Assembly (NCBI RefSeq): GCF_003007675.1
Contig: NZ_PXNP01000085.1
Coordinates: 62,001 to 126,000, forward strand
Direction of reading: 5' to 3'
DNA from: Marinobacter fuscus
Lineage (GTDB): Bacteria; Pseudomonadota; Gammaproteobacteria; Pseudomonadales; Oleiphilaceae
DNA: 64,000 bases
Below the pieces are notes generated by a model. The model was not told the DNA's origin, did not search any database, and saw only the letters and a program-made list of their open reading frames with translations. The position numbers and the translations under genes are program-made. Below, in pieces: positions 36,333 through 47,242 of this stretch (the first letter of the stretch is position 1; every line of letters begins with the position of its first letter).

Positions 36333-37349
36333 ATGCCAACCGATCTGTCCGAAACAGCCTCATCTCATCCCTACGACCTCCTGTCGCCTGACGTTATTCT
36401 TGATGCCATCGAAGCCGCTGGGTTTGACGTCAGCGGCCGACTGTTTGCGCTGAACAGTTACGAAAACCGGGTCTACCAGGTTGGGCTGGAAGACCAGCCG
36501 CCGGTAATTGCCAAGTTTTACCGGCCCGGCCGCTGGTCCGATGCCGCAATTCTGGAAGAGCACGAGTTCAGCCTGGCGCTGGTGGAGGCTGGCGTGCCGG
36601 TGGTCGCCCCTCTGGTACTACCCGACGGCCAATCCCTGGGCCACTATCACAACTTTCGTTTTGCTGTATTCCCGCAGCGCGGTGGCCAGGCACCCGACAC
36701 CAGCGTTGCTGACACCTTGTATCGACTCGGGCAGTGGCTCGGACAGATCCACAACCTGGGCGAACTGAAAAACTTCGAGCACCGCCCGGCCTTCGATTTG
36801 CTCAACGGGCTGGAGCAAAACCACCTGTCCCTGCGTGAAGGGGGCTGGATCCCGGACGACCTGAAGCCTGCCTGGGACAGCCTGATACCGGATCTTATGA
36901 CGGCCTGCCGGGCCCGGATTTCCGAGGCAGGAGACGTAAAGACGCTACGCATTCATGGCGACTGCCACGCAGGCAATATCCTGTGCCGCGACGACAGCAT
37001 GCTGTTCGTTGATCTTGACGACTGCCGCACCGGCCCGGCCGTGCAGGACATGTGGTTACTGCTTAATGGAGAGCCTGCCGAAAGGGGCGCGCAGCTTGGC
37101 GAACTCCTTGAAGGGTACGAAATGTTCCGGGATTTCAATCGTCGTGAACGACACCTGATCGAGCCCCTGCGTTGTTATCGGCAGATTGCCCACTGCGCCT
37201 GGCTGGCTCGGCGCTGGGAAGACCCTGCTTTCCCGCGCTTTTTCCCCTGGTTTGCACAACCACGTTTCTGGTCAGACCAGATTTTGTCTCTGCGGGAGCA
37301 GCTGGCCGACCTGCAGCAACCGGCCATCAGCCTGCCCGGCCAATTCTGA
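36333..37349 (+). CDS. srkA: Stress response serine/threonine protein kinase SrkA (YihE/RdoA)
   Basis: Choline/homoserine-kinase-fold protein kinase that protects stressed cells, 338 residues. Catalytic loop: RIHGDCHAGNILC (catalytic Asp near residue 210), followed by metal-binding MLFVDLDDCRTGPAVQDMWLLL. LNSYENRVYQVG is the ATP-loop region of the family. HRPAFDLLNGLEQ and CAWLARRWEDPAFPRFFPWF are also typical of YihE. It has no strong ribosome site and may be translated from the preceding small ORF by coupling. Confidence 0.92.
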   Translation: MPTDLSETASSHPYDLLSPDVILDAIEAAGFDVSGRLFALNSYENRVYQVGLEDQPPVIAKFYRPGRWSDAAILEEHEFSLALVEAGVPVVAPLVLPDGQSLGHYHNFRFAVFPQRGGQAPDTSVADTLYRLGQWLGQIHNLGELKNFEHRPAFDLLNGLEQNHLSLREGGWIPDDLKPAWDSLIPDLMTACRARISEAGDVKTLRIHGDCHAGNILCRDDSMLFVDLDDCRTGPAVQDMWLLLNGEPAERGAQLGELLEGYEMFRDFNRRERHLIEPLRCYRQIAHCAWLARRWEDPAFPRFFPWFAQPRFWSDQILSLREQLADLQQPAISLPGQF

Positions 37350-37367
37350 ATATCACTAGAGGTACCC

Positions 37368-37748
37368 ATGAGCGACAACGAAAGGCGATTCACCGCCAAA
37401 GCCCTCATTTTCACCGGTATTGCCGCTATTGCAGGAACCGTAATAGTCTTGGAGGCTGCAGGCAAAATCGAACACTCTGAGAACAAGGATTTTGCCCCGA
37501 TTGGAGAGTTCACTGCGGTTCATGTAAACCCCGGCGAGACCTTCCGGATGTCGCGCAAATCCTCGGAACTCCATGCAGTTTGCGAAAACGGCTACCTGGC
37601 TATCGCTGCCGATGTTGATCCTTCGTTCCGGGGCATTCTGGTAGACTACAAAAACCGGGGTGTGCGCTGCACACGGCCATCACCCACCGACCGGGATCTG
37701 GCCACACCAGATCCCCGGCAGGCCGTTCCGGGAGAGCAGGATGAGTAA
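37368..37748 (+). CDS. Hypothetical protein with N-terminal signal anchor
   Basis: 126 residues: a hydrophobic segment at about 11-30 (KALIFTGIAAIAGTVIVLEA), then a soluble part with two cysteines (AVCENGYLA, GVRCTRP), and a proline-rich disordered tail. A good ribosome site AGAGGTAC precedes ATG 37368. It overlaps the cmoA start by eight bases. Likely an envelope protein; I do not recognise the family. Confidence 0.7.
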   Translation: MSDNERRFTAKALIFTGIAAIAGTVIVLEAAGKIEHSENKDFAPIGEFTAVHVNPGETFRMSRKSSELHAVCENGYLAIAADVDPSFRGILVDYKNRGVRCTRPSPTDRDLATPDPRQAVPGEQDE

Positions 37749-38499
37749 TCGGACAGAAGACTCCGGCCAACCAATGACCGACCGCCTGTTTGCCACCGAA
37801 CGCAACCCGGAGGATTTCCGGTTTGACGCCTCTGTGGCCAGAGTTTTTCCGGACATGATCCGACGCTCCGTTCCCGGTTACACCACCATTATTCCGATGA
37901 TCGAAGTGATCACCGAGCAATATGTCCAGCCCGGTTCCAATTGCTACGATCTGGGCTGTTCACTGGGTGCCTCCACCCTTGCAATGCGTCACGGCATTCC
38001 CTACCGGGACTGCACGCTGGTGGGTGTGGATAACTCCAGTGACATGCTGGAACGGTGCCAGCATCACATTGCTCTGGATGACCATGAGCTGCCGGTTACC
38101 CTGCGCTGTGAGGATGTGCAAACCACCGAGCTCAGCAAGGCCTCCGTGACCACACTGAACTTCACGCTGCAGTTTGTAGAACCACCCCAACGTGAAGCAC
38201 TTTTGCAGAGAATTGCAGACGCCACACTGCCTGGCGGGGTGCTGATCCTCTCCGAAAAGATCCGCTTCGAAACCGATTTTGAACAGGACACGCAAACCTG
38301 TCTTCATCACGAGTTCAAACGGGCCAACGGCTACTCGGATCTGGAAATCAGCCAGAAACGCGCGGCTATTGAAAACATCATGATTCCCGAGACTCTGGCC
38401 AAACACCGCAGCCGCTTGCAGGCTGTCGGTTTTGACGAAGTACTGGTGTGGTACCAATGCTTCAACTTCGTCTCCATGCTGGCCATCAAGAAGGCCTGA
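37741..38499 (+). CDS. cmoA: Carboxy-S-adenosyl-L-methionine synthase CmoA
   Basis: Makes carboxy-SAM from SAM and prephenate for tRNA wobble uridine modification, 252 residues. ATG 37741 follows GGAGAGCAGG; the frame extends to 37660 but that would overlap the previous gene. Family text: FDASVARVFPDMIRRSVPGY, CYDLGCSLGASTLAM, LNFTLQFVEP and HHEFKRANGYSDLEISQKR. Followed by cmoB, its partner. Confidence 0.95.
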   Translation: MSNRTEDSGQPMTDRLFATERNPEDFRFDASVARVFPDMIRRSVPGYTTIIPMIEVITEQYVQPGSNCYDLGCSLGASTLAMRHGIPYRDCTLVGVDNSSDMLERCQHHIALDDHELPVTLRCEDVQTTELSKASVTTLNFTLQFVEPPQREALLQRIADATLPGGVLILSEKIRFETDFEQDTQTCLHHEFKRANGYSDLEISQKRAAIENIMIPETLAKHRSRLQAVGFDEVLVWYQCFNFVSMLAIKKA

Positions 38500-38529
38500 C
38501 CCCCTGAATCCGAAACCGAAAGACAATCC

Positions 38530-39522
38530 ATGACCCAATTTGACTGGCGCCCGCATTTCACCGACGTATTGCAGTATCTTGAATCCGAAAACCGGAACGC
38601 CTGGCATGAACAGTTAACGAGCCAACTGATTCACCGTTTTGAGCAGCAACCCCACGGCGACGTGGCACGCTGGCAGGCAGCCCTTGAGCAACTGCCTGAT
38701 GTTCCCCAAGCCCGGGTTGACCTTAACCGCTCTGCCATTACCGTAGCGTCCCCTGCAGCCCTTTCAGCCAGCGGGCTGGAAGCGCTTGAGTCGGGACTGC
38801 GTGGGCTGATGCCATGGCGTAAAGGCCCGTTCACGTTTTTCGATACCCGCATCGATACCGAATGGCGTTCAGACTGGAAATGGGATCGGGTGGCCCCCCA
38901 CTTGTCGGATCTGTCTGGCCGCACCATTCTGGATGTCGGTTGCGGCTCGGGCTACCACTGCTGGCGCATGGCTGGCGCTGGCGCAAAACGGGTGATCGGA
39001 ATCGATCCGGGCCTGCTGTTCATGTTCCAGTTTCTCGCCGTCAAAGGCTATGTGATGCACGCCCCGGTGGATCTTCTGCCGGTTCGCATGGAAGACTTGC
39101 CAGAGAACCTGGAGCTGTTCGACACCACCTTTTCCATGGGCGTTCTCTACCACCGGCGCTCACCGCTGGACCACCTGCTGGAGCTGAAAGGTACGCTGCG
39201 CAGAGGTGGCGAGCTGGTTCTGGAAACCTTAGTCGTGGACGGCCCTGAGGGCTACAGCCTGATGCCGGAGGATCGCTATGGTCAGATGCGCAACGTCTGG
39301 TTTCTGCCGAGCTGCCCCACCCTGCTGCGCTGGCTCGACCGGGCCGGGTTTACCGATGCCCGGGTTGTGGATGTCAGCGTGACCACCACCGAAGAGCAAC
39401 GGCAGACGGACTGGATGCGGTTCAACTCGCTGAGCGATTTTCTTGACCCGCACGACCCGACAAAAACCATTGAGGGCTACCCGGGCCCCAAACGCGCAAC
39501 CATCATCGCCCGGAAGCCGTGA
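38530..39522 (+). CDS. cmoB: tRNA U34 carboxymethyltransferase CmoB
   Basis: Transfers the carboxymethyl group of carboxy-SAM to 5-hydroxyuridine at tRNA position 34, giving cmo5U, 330 residues. Motifs: [37 protein letters not shown] and [16 protein letters not shown]. It is 30 bases after cmoA in the same operon and ends before a bidirectional terminator. Confidence 0.95.
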   Translation: MTQFDWRPHFTDVLQYLESENRNAWHEQLTSQLIHRFEQQPHGDVARWQAALEQLPDVPQARVDLNRSAITVASPAALSASGLEALESGLRGLMPWRKGPFTFFDTRIDTEWRSDWKWDRVAPHLSDLSGRTILDVGCGSGYHCWRMAGAGAKRVIGIDPGLLFMFQFLAVKGYVMHAPVDLLPVRMEDLPENLELFDTTFSMGVLYHRRSPLDHLLELKGTLRRGGELVLETLVVDGPEGYSLMPEDRYGQMRNVWFLPSCPTLLRWLDRAGFTDARVVDVSVTTTEEQRQTDWMRFNSLSDFLDPHDPTKTIEGYPGPKRATIIARKP

Positions 39523-39560
39523 GGCCCCGCCCCTCCACGAATAACCAGACTGCCAGAAAC

Positions 39561-39599
39561 AAAAAACCGCCCGGGGCAACGGCCGCGGGCGGTTTTTTT
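39561..39599. terminator. Bidirectional terminator between cmoB and purA
   Basis: AAAACCGCCCG and CGGGCGGTTTT form the stem, with A-tract left and T-tract right. It can end the cmoAB transcript on the plus strand and the purA transcript on the minus strand. Confidence 0.9.
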
Positions 39600-39610
39600 A
39601 TTTCCGGGAC

Positions 39611-40915
<1,305 letters not shown>

Positions 40916-40976
40916 TCAATTCGGGCGGGCCAGAAGCTCACACCCTGATGATTTACCCCAAAACACACATACCGGC

Positions 40977-42158
40977 TTACTGGATAGCTTCCACTACCCA
41001 TTCACCACCACGATTCACCAGTTGTCGGTCGCAGCCGCGGGCAAGAGGACTGGTTACCTCATCTCCCGGCAAAGCCCGGATGACCGTCTCGGTCATTCTC
41101 AGACCGGAAATAACGCCTTCCAAAGCATTGTCTTCATCAGCCGGAGCCCAGATTGCACCGCTCTGCCGGAAGGGGCGCTGCCCCAAAGCAACCAGCGCCC
41201 GGATATCCAGGCTGAACCCGGTCGCAGGCCGGGCCCGGCCGAAATCACTGCCAATGGCATCGTATCGGCCACCCTTGGCAACAGCATCGCCATAACCCGG
41301 CACATACACCGCAAACACCAGACCGGTGTGATAGTTATAACCACGCAGTTCGCAGAAATCGAAACCCAGGCTCACTTCCGGGAAATCCCGGGCCAGCAGG
41401 TCTGCCACACGGCCCAATTGATCCAGGGCCACATCCACCGCCGGAGAAGCACCGGCAAGAACCTGGCGGGCATCCGCGAGGGCATTTATGCCACCGTTCA
41501 CCCGGGCCAGATCCTTAAGGCGCGCACCGGCCGAGCCCTCTGCGCAATCACCCAGCAGATCATCCAGCTCCGGTACGGATTTGCGGCCCATGGCGTCAAA
41601 CACAGCGGCTTCGGTATCCCGATCAAATCCGGCGTCTTTGATCAGGCTTTCATAAATCGACACATGGGCAAGATCCAGATGCACCCGCGGCAGCCCGGCC
41701 ACTCGCAGGGTCTCCAGCATAAGGCTGATAATTTCAAGATCTGCCGCTTCAGAGCCGCTACCAAACAGTTCACAACCGGCCTGGATGGGCGTGCGCCCGG
41801 TGAGCATGTGCCTGGGGCGGGTATGCAGAACGTGACCGGCATAACACAGGCGCGTGATACCTTCCTGGCCCAGAGTGTGCGCATCTATACGGGCCGCCTG
41901 GGGCGTCATATCTGCCCGCAAACCCATCATGCGACCGGTCAGCTGATCCGTCAGCTTGAAGGTCTGAAGCTCCAGATCGTGGCCAGTTCCGGTAAACAGC
42001 GATTCAAGATATTCAATCAGCGGAGGGATAACCAGCTGGTAGCCCCAGCGTTGGCAGGTGTCCATAACGTCCCGGCGCAGGGACTCAATGCGCCCGGCCA
42101 GTGGCGGCAGAATATCTTCCACCCCGTCAGGCAGTAACCAGCGATCAGATACAGTCAT
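40977..42158 (-). CDS. hisZ: ATP phosphoribosyltransferase regulatory subunit HisZ
   Basis: HisS-like regulatory subunit that activates the short-form HisG in histidine synthesis, 393 residues from ATG 42158. It keeps the synthetase fold (RWLLPDGVEDILPP, YQLVIPPLIEYLESL, GLRADMTPQAARI) but lacks the C-terminal anticodon-binding domain and several catalytic motifs. The upstream frame to 42269 is unlikely coding. hisG is not in the window. An hflC terminator precedes it, so it has its own promoter. Confidence 0.93.
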   Translation of the reverse strand: MTVSDRWLLPDGVEDILPPLAGRIESLRRDVMDTCQRWGYQLVIPPLIEYLESLFTGTGHDLELQTFKLTDQLTGRMMGLRADMTPQAARIDAHTLGQEGITRLCYAGHVLHTRPRHMLTGRTPIQAGCELFGSGSEAADLEIISLMLETLRVAGLPRVHLDLAHVSIYESLIKDAGFDRDTEAAVFDAMGRKSVPELDDLLGDCAEGSAGARLKDLARVNGGINALADARQVLAGASPAVDVALDQLGRVADLLARDFPEVSLGFDFCELRGYNYHTGLVFAVYVPGYGDAVAKGGRYDAIGSDFGRARPATGFSLDIRALVALGQRPFRQSGAIWAPADEDNALEGVISGLRMTETVIRALPGDEVTSPLARGCDRQLVNRGGEWVVEAIQ

Positions 42159-42303
42159 GAGATTCTGTTGTCCGTTTCTCCCGCCCGGGCAAGGCCCGCA
42201 GCGTGACTCAGAATTTAGGCGTGTTGGGGCGTACTGTGCTTCGCGACAAACATCACAAAAACCCCACACAAAACCGCTGGGATTCTACACGGTTGGCAGA
42301 CAC

Positions 42304-42353
42304 AAAAAAACCGGAATCCCGGAGAAGGTTAAATTCTCTCCGGAATTCCGGTT
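42304..42353 (-). terminator. Terminator after hflC
   Basis: On the minus strand AACCGGAATTCCGGAGAGA pairs with TTCTCCGGGATTCCGGTT (one mismatch) around a short AT-rich loop, followed by TTTTT. It closes the large nnr-to-hflC transcript and separates it from hisZ-purA. Confidence 0.88.
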
Positions 42354-42370
42354 GGCTGGTACCGGTTAGA

Positions 42371-43249
42371 TCAGTTGGTAGCGCCAGCCGGATTCTTCAG
42401 AAACTTCATGAAGTCACTGTCAGAATCAATCACCATAATATCGCCTTTATTGGCGAAGGTATTCTGGTAAGCCTGCAAGCTGCGATAGAAGCTGTAAAAC
42501 TCTTCGTTCGCGCCATAAGCATCTGCATAGATCGCGGCAGACTCACCGTCCCCCTCACCACGCGTTTTCTCGGCCTCGGCGAAAGCGTTGGCCAGAATCA
42601 CCGTTTGCTGACGATCTGCGTCGGCACGAATACCTTCCGCAAGCTCCTGACCGCGCGAGCGGAATTCCTGGGCCAGCTTGTGGCGCTCAGTCGCCATACG
42701 GCGATACACGTTCTCACTCACCTGCCCGGGCAGTTCGATGGCCTTCACCCGGATGTCCATGACTTCGATGCCGAATTCAGTTACCGATGTTTCGTTCACC
42801 CGATCACGCAGCGTGTGCATCAGCTCATCCCGCTGACCCGACACAACCTCATGCATGGTGCGCACACCGAACTCGTCACGCAGGCCGTTGTCCACACGGG
42901 ACAGGATCAGCGTTTGCGCCCGGTACTCGTCACCACCCGTGGCCCGGTAGAACTGATCCACATCACGAATTTTCCAGGCCACATAAGAGTCTACATCCAG
43001 CGGCTTTTTCTCCACCGTCAGATACTGGCGGGACGGCAGATCCATGGTGAGTACCCGGATATCGAATTCACGAATCTGGTCAATCACCGGCACTTTGAAG
43101 TGCAGGCCTGCCTGAATATTGGTTTCCACCAGCTCACCGAAACGCAGCTTCACGCCCCGATGGGTCTCCGGAATGATAAACACGCTGGAAAGCACAAGCA
43201 GAACAACGATAAGGGCGCCTGCCAGGCCCACTACACCTTTAGCTCCCAT
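42371..43249 (-). CDS. hflC: Protease modulator HflC
   Basis: SPFH/band-7 membrane protein forming the HflKC complex that encloses FtsH, 292 residues. One N-terminal membrane helix (VVGLAGALIVVLLVLSSVFI) then the SPFH domain (ETHRGVKLRFGELV, DLPSRQYLTVEKKPL) and a helical coiled region RSRGQELAEGIRADADRQ. It starts two bases after hflK ends. Confidence 0.95.
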   Translation of the reverse strand: MGAKGVVGLAGALIVVLLVLSSVFIIPETHRGVKLRFGELVETNIQAGLHFKVPVIDQIREFDIRVLTMDLPSRQYLTVEKKPLDVDSYVAWKIRDVDQFYRATGGDEYRAQTLILSRVDNGLRDEFGVRTMHEVVSGQRDELMHTLRDRVNETSVTEFGIEVMDIRVKAIELPGQVSENVYRRMATERHKLAQEFRSRGQELAEGIRADADRQQTVILANAFAEAEKTRGEGDGESAAIYADAYGANEEFYSFYRSLQAYQNTFANKGDIMVIDSDSDFMKFLKNPAGATN

Positions 43250-43251
43250 AA

Positions 43252-44436
43252 TTATCTGCTCCTCCGGCTATTGGTATCCTGACGGGTGCGCAATTCCTGC
43301 AAAACCTGGTCGGTCAGATTCTGGATATCCACCTGCTGGCTGCGGCTGTCAAGCGACCGACTACCGGAGGACGACATGGCGCCCTGGGTCAGGCGATCCA
43401 GAGGCAGGTACATCATGTTGCCGCTGCTTTCGGTATCGACAAAGATCTTGCTGCTGTTAGACAGCACCTGTTCCATTGCCTGGAGGTACATACGCTCACG
43501 GGTTACCCGGGGAGCCTGCTCGTACACGGCCAGCAACTGGTTAAAGCGCGCGGTTTCACCGCGGGCACGCTCGATCACTTCTTCCTTGTAGGCGCTCGCT
43601 TCCTCAATCATGCGCTGGGCCTGACCACGGGCTTCCGGAACAATCTTGTTACGGTAGGTCTCGGCTTCCTCTTTCAGGCGCTGCTCGTCTTCACGGGCCC
43701 TCTGAACCTCACGGAAGGCATCCTGAACCGCCGCCGGCGGCTGGGTGCTTTCCACGTTCACCCGAACGATTTCAAGACCGGCACCATACTCGCGCAAAAA
43801 GCTCTGCAACCGCTGCTCCACACGAACGGCCAGCTCGGCACGCCCCTCAGTCAGCACGTCATCCAACGATGAGCTGCCCACTTCGTGACGTAACGCACTG
43901 TCGGTGGCAAAAGCCAGGGCCTGGTTAGAGTCCCGAACATTCAGAACGTAGGCCTGTGCATCAGACACCCTGTACTGTACCTGAAGGTCTACGGTCACCA
44001 GGTTTTCGTCCTGGGTCAGCATCTGGCCCGATGACTCGGCGGTACGAATGCTGGTTACCCGAACCTTGTATACGGTATCGATCAGGGGCACTTTGAAGCG
44101 CAGACCCGGGCTTTCGGTACGGTTGTACTCGCCAAATCTGAGCACTACCGCGCGCTCCTGTTCATCCACGGTATAGAAAGACTGGTAGAGCACGTAGCCA
44201 ACCACCAGAATGGCGGCAATCGCCAGAATGGCGCCAAAGCCACCGCTACCGGAGTTGCTGCTGCCACTGCCGGAACCACCGCTTTTTTTGCCGCCGAGCA
44301 TGCGATTCAGTTTATCGAGCCCCTTTTTCAGCGCTTCGTCCAGGTCTGGCGGACCCTGATCATTGCCGCGACGACCACCACCGGTTCCCCAGGGGTCGTT
44401 GTCGTTACGGTTACCACCCGGTTCGTTCCAGGCCAT
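43252..44436 (-). CDS. hflK: FtsH protease activity modulator HflK
   Basis: Partner of HflC, 394 residues. The N-terminus is Gly/Asn-rich (MAWNEPGGNRNDNDPWGTGG), with a Ser/Gly run before the membrane helix (FGAILAIAAILVVGYVLYQ) and SPFH domain (VDEQERAVVLRFGEY). Coiled-coil text EDEQRLKEEAETYRNKIVPE follows. The two proteins regulate FtsH proteolysis at the inner membrane. Located after hflX as in other gammaproteobacteria. Confidence 0.95.
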   Translation of the reverse strand: MAWNEPGGNRNDNDPWGTGGGRRGNDQGPPDLDEALKKGLDKLNRMLGGKKSGGSGSGSSNSGSGGFGAILAIAAILVVGYVLYQSFYTVDEQERAVVLRFGEYNRTESPGLRFKVPLIDTVYKVRVTSIRTAESSGQMLTQDENLVTVDLQVQYRVSDAQAYVLNVRDSNQALAFATDSALRHEVGSSSLDDVLTEGRAELAVRVEQRLQSFLREYGAGLEIVRVNVESTQPPAAVQDAFREVQRAREDEQRLKEEAETYRNKIVPEARGQAQRMIEEASAYKEEVIERARGETARFNQLLAVYEQAPRVTRERMYLQAMEQVLSNSSKIFVDTESSGNMMYLPLDRLTQGAMSSSGSRSLDSRSQQVDIQNLTDQVLQELRTRQDTNSRRSR

Positions 44437-44513
44437 AGTTTTCTCCGTTCCCGTTTATTCGAATGGCTGCAAATACTAGGGTTTTATCAAGTCTCCGGCA
44501 ATAGCGGGGCGCT

Positions 44514-45812
44514 TCAAAGGCCTGGCGCTTCAAACCTGAGACTGTCTTCGGCTACGCCCGCACGACTCAAAAGCTGCAACCAGTCACGATTTTGCAGCCG
44601 CACTTCCAATAGCGTATCGCCGTTTTCGCAATAGTGCTCACTAAGCACCGAATCCGCCTGATGCAACAGGGCGCGAAGCTTTCCGTCTACCGGTCCCAGG
44701 CGCACAAAGTGATGCACCACATCTTCCGCCAGGCGCTCGACAATCGCGTCGAACAACAACTCCAGTCCTTCGCCGGTCACTGCAGAGACCCAGGCCCGCA
44801 CCGGCACGCCTTCGCCGTTGCGATCGATGCGTGGCTCGAAATCGTCCATCAGATCAATCTTGTTGAACACCTGCAGCATCGGAATTTCATCCGCACCTAT
44901 CTCTGCCAGGACACTTTCAACCTGTTCGATATTGTCATCGCGGCGCTCGTCGACGGCATCCACAACATGCAGCAGCAAGTTGGCTTCGGTGGTCTCTTCC
45001 AGCGTTGCCCGGAAGGCCTCAACCAGCTTGTGCGGTAGGTGCCGGATGAACCCTACGGTATCGGCCATTACGACCGGCCCCACATCTGGAAGTTCCAACC
45101 GCCTCAGGGTCGGATCCAGAGTCGCAAACAGCTGGTCTGCTGCATATACGCTGGAAGTGGTGATACGGTTGAATAATGTCGATTTTCCGGCGTTGGTGTA
45201 GCCTACCAACGACAGGGTTGGTATGTCAGCCCGGCGGCGGGCACGCCTGCCCTGATTCCGCTGCTTGCGCACCTTCTCAAGCCTTTTATGAATAGACTTG
45301 ATGCGTTCGCGCAATAACCGGCGGTCGGTTTCCAGCTGGGTTTCACCAGGCCCCCGCAGCCCGATACCGCCTTTTTGCCGCTCAAGGTGCGTCCAGCCCC
45401 GGACAAGCCGGGTAGACATGTGCTCCAGCTGGGCCAGCTCTACCTGAAGTTTACCCTCATGGGTCCGGGCACGCTGAGCAAAGATATCGAGAATGACACC
45501 AGTACGGTCAAGCACACGGCATTGCAATTCGCGTTCGATGTTGCGTTCCTGGCTGGGACTGAGCGCATGATTGAACAGCACCACATCGGCCTCAGCAGCG
45601 GCCACGGTATCGCGGATTTCATCAAGCTTACCCTCGCCGACAAAGAACCGGGGGCTGGGCTGTTTACGATTGCCGGTTACGGTGGCCACCGGCTCAACCC
45701 CCGCAGAGGTAACCAGCTCCCGAAATTCGCCGGGATCTTCAGCATCGTCGTGGGCAGTGAAATCAATATGAACGAGAACCGCCCGCTCTCCGACATCTGG
45801 ACGCTCAAACAA
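44514..45812 (-). CDS. hflX: Ribosome-associated GTPase HflX
   Basis: Ribosome-splitting GTPase, 432 residues. G1 is GYTNAGKST, G3 DTVGF, G4 NKID; the N-terminal HflX domain has FVGEGKLDEI and LFNHALSPSQERN, with the glycine-rich GGIGLRGPGETQLETDRR. The start is a TTG at 45812 (MFERPDVGERAVLVH), which matches the E. coli N-terminus, with GGAG ten bases upstream. It follows hfq. Confidence 0.95.
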   Translation of the reverse strand: MFERPDVGERAVLVHIDFTAHDDAEDPGEFRELVTSAGVEPVATVTGNRKQPSPRFFVGEGKLDEIRDTVAAAEADVVLFNHALSPSQERNIERELQCRVLDRTGVILDIFAQRARTHEGKLQVELAQLEHMSTRLVRGWTHLERQKGGIGLRGPGETQLETDRRLLRERIKSIHKRLEKVRKQRNQGRRARRRADIPTLSLVGYTNAGKSTLFNRITTSSVYAADQLFATLDPTLRRLELPDVGPVVMADTVGFIRHLPHKLVEAFRATLEETTEANLLLHVVDAVDERRDDNIEQVESVLAEIGADEIPMLQVFNKIDLMDDFEPRIDRNGEGVPVRAWVSAVTGEGLELLFDAIVERLAEDVVHHFVRLGPVDGKLRALLHQADSVLSEHYCENGDTLLEVRLQNRDWLQLLSRAGVAEDSLRFEAPGL

Positions 45813-45836
45813 GATTTATCGACTCCATGAACACAA

Positions 45837-45884
45837 ACACCCGCGGCCATTCAAGCACAGTGGCTGTCCTGGGGCGCGGGTGTG
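45837..45884 (-). terminator. Possible attenuator hairpin between hfq and hflX
   Basis: A 9-bp stem, ACACCCGCG (45837-45845) with CGCGGGTGT (45875-45883), with a short GCCA/TGGC inner pairing. On the minus strand it is followed by TTGTGTT, a poor T-tract. It could partly terminate after hfq so that Hfq is made in excess of HflX. Confidence 0.45.
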
Positions 45885-45908
45885 AATTACTAAAGAAGGC
45901 GCTGGCAA

Positions 45909-46160
45909 TCAGTCTTCAGTCTCGCCTTCACCTGCTGGATTCTGCTGCGGCAGCCGAACATTGCGAGCGGGAACCACGGTTGAAATCGCATGCTTGTAAA
46001 CCATTTGGCTTACGGTGTTTTTCAGCAGAATCACGAACTGGTCAAACGATTCGATCTGGCCCTGCAATTTGATACCGTTTACCAGAAAGATGGAAACCGG
46101 AATGCGCTCCTTGCGCAGAGCATTGAGGTAAGGGTCTTGTAAAGAGTGCCCTTTTGACAT
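45909..46160 (-). CDS. hfq: RNA chaperone Hfq
   Basis: Sm-like hexameric RNA chaperone for sRNA-mRNA pairing, 83 residues. Core text: [40 protein letters not shown] and [14 protein letters not shown] (Sm2 with YKHA). The C-terminal tail is short and acidic, like Pseudomonas Hfq. ATG 46160 is preceded by AGGAG. Flanked by miaA and hflX, the conserved order. Confidence 0.97.
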   Translation of the reverse strand: MSKGHSLQDPYLNALRKERIPVSIFLVNGIKLQGQIESFDQFVILLKNTVSQMVYKHAISTVVPARNVRLPQQNPAGEGETED

Positions 46161-46192
46161 GAGTATTCTCCTGTTTATTTAAGTGCAGATCG

Positions 46193-47236
46193 TTATAAAT
46201 TTGAGTTAAATGTGGTGCCAACCCCGGCATTTTTCAAGGTCTCAAGCACCGGTCGGGGATCAGGGGTATTCAGCAGACAAACATCCCGCCATTTCCGCAA
46301 CCAGGTCAGTTGCCGCTTCGCCAGTTGGCGGGTTGCCGCAACGCCCTGGGCGACAAAGGCATCGTAGTCACTGTCACCGGAAAGGTACTCCCAGGCCTGT
46401 CGGTAGCCCACGCAACGCATCGAGGGCAAATCCGGGCCAAGATCCCCGCGAGCCATCAGCGCCCGGACTTCATCAAGAAAACCGGCTTCCAGCATCGCCA
46501 GAAAACGCTTCTCGATTCGATGATGCAGCACAGAACGCTCCACCGGCACCAGGGCAAACTGAAAAACAGTATACGGCAGGTCTGTGCTTTCGTCTGCCTG
46601 CCAACGGGTGAAATACGTGTAATCCTTGATATCCGTACTGTCCTGCTCTAACTCTGTTTCCGGGCCTGCCTGCCAGAACGACGAGATAGGCTTACCGGTT
46701 AAACGGATAACTTCAATCGCCCGGGTAAGTCGCTGCCGGTTGTTCGGGTGGATAAGCCTGGCTGCTTCCGGATCTTTTTCCAGCAGTTCGCCGTGCAGGT
46801 GCTGCCAGCCCTGATCGGCCGCCTCCTGCTCAATCTGCTCCCGCAGCGCGGGGTTTGCCGCAGGCAGGCCCGACATACCCTGTAGCAAGGCCTTGAAGTA
46901 CATCATGGTTCCACCCACAAGCAGGGGAATACGCCCTCTGGCCGTGATATCCGCCATGGCTGCCAGCGCGTCACGGCGAAAATCGGCGGCAGAATAAGTC
47001 TCGCCCGGATCACAGATATCGATCAGCCGGTGAGGCGCCTGGGCAAGTTCCTGCAACGTTGGTTTGGCAGTGCCAATATCCATACCACGATAAATCAGGG
47101 CGGAATCAACGCTGATGATTTCACAGGGCAACTGGCGGCAGAGTTCAATCGCCATATCGGTTTTGCCCGACGCGGTCGGCCCCATCAAAAAAATAGCGGG
47201 CGGGCGGGCCAGTAACGGATCCTGCTGGTGAGTCAT
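46193..47236 (-). CDS. miaA: tRNA dimethylallyltransferase MiaA
   Basis: Transfers a dimethylallyl group to A37 of tRNAs reading UNN codons, 347 residues; MiaB then thiolates the product. P-loop [32 protein letters not shown] is the substrate-binding block; [18 protein letters not shown] and [12 protein letters not shown] are family hallmarks. It is seven bases after mutL and 33 before hfq. The C-terminus is somewhat longer than E. coli MiaA (316). Confidence 0.96.
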   Translation of the reverse strand: MTHQQDPLLARPPAIFLMGPTASGKTDMAIELCRQLPCEIISVDSALIYRGMDIGTAKPTLQELAQAPHRLIDICDPGETYSAADFRRDALAAMADITARGRIPLLVGGTMMYFKALLQGMSGLPAANPALREQIEQEAADQGWQHLHGELLEKDPEAARLIHPNNRQRLTRAIEVIRLTGKPISSFWQAGPETELEQDSTDIKDYTYFTRWQADESTDLPYTVFQFALVPVERSVLHHRIEKRFLAMLEAGFLDEVRALMARGDLGPDLPSMRCVGYRQAWEYLSGDSDYDAFVAQGVAATRQLAKRQLTWLRKWRDVCLLNTPDPRPVLETLKNAGVGTTFNSNL

Positions 47237-47242
47237 AGGTTG

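Noticed and set aside
42159..42269. 37-residue N-terminal extension of HisZ with several cysteines
   Set aside because: HisZ homologues start near MTVSDRWLLPDG; the extension has no known domain and overlaps the expected promoter region.
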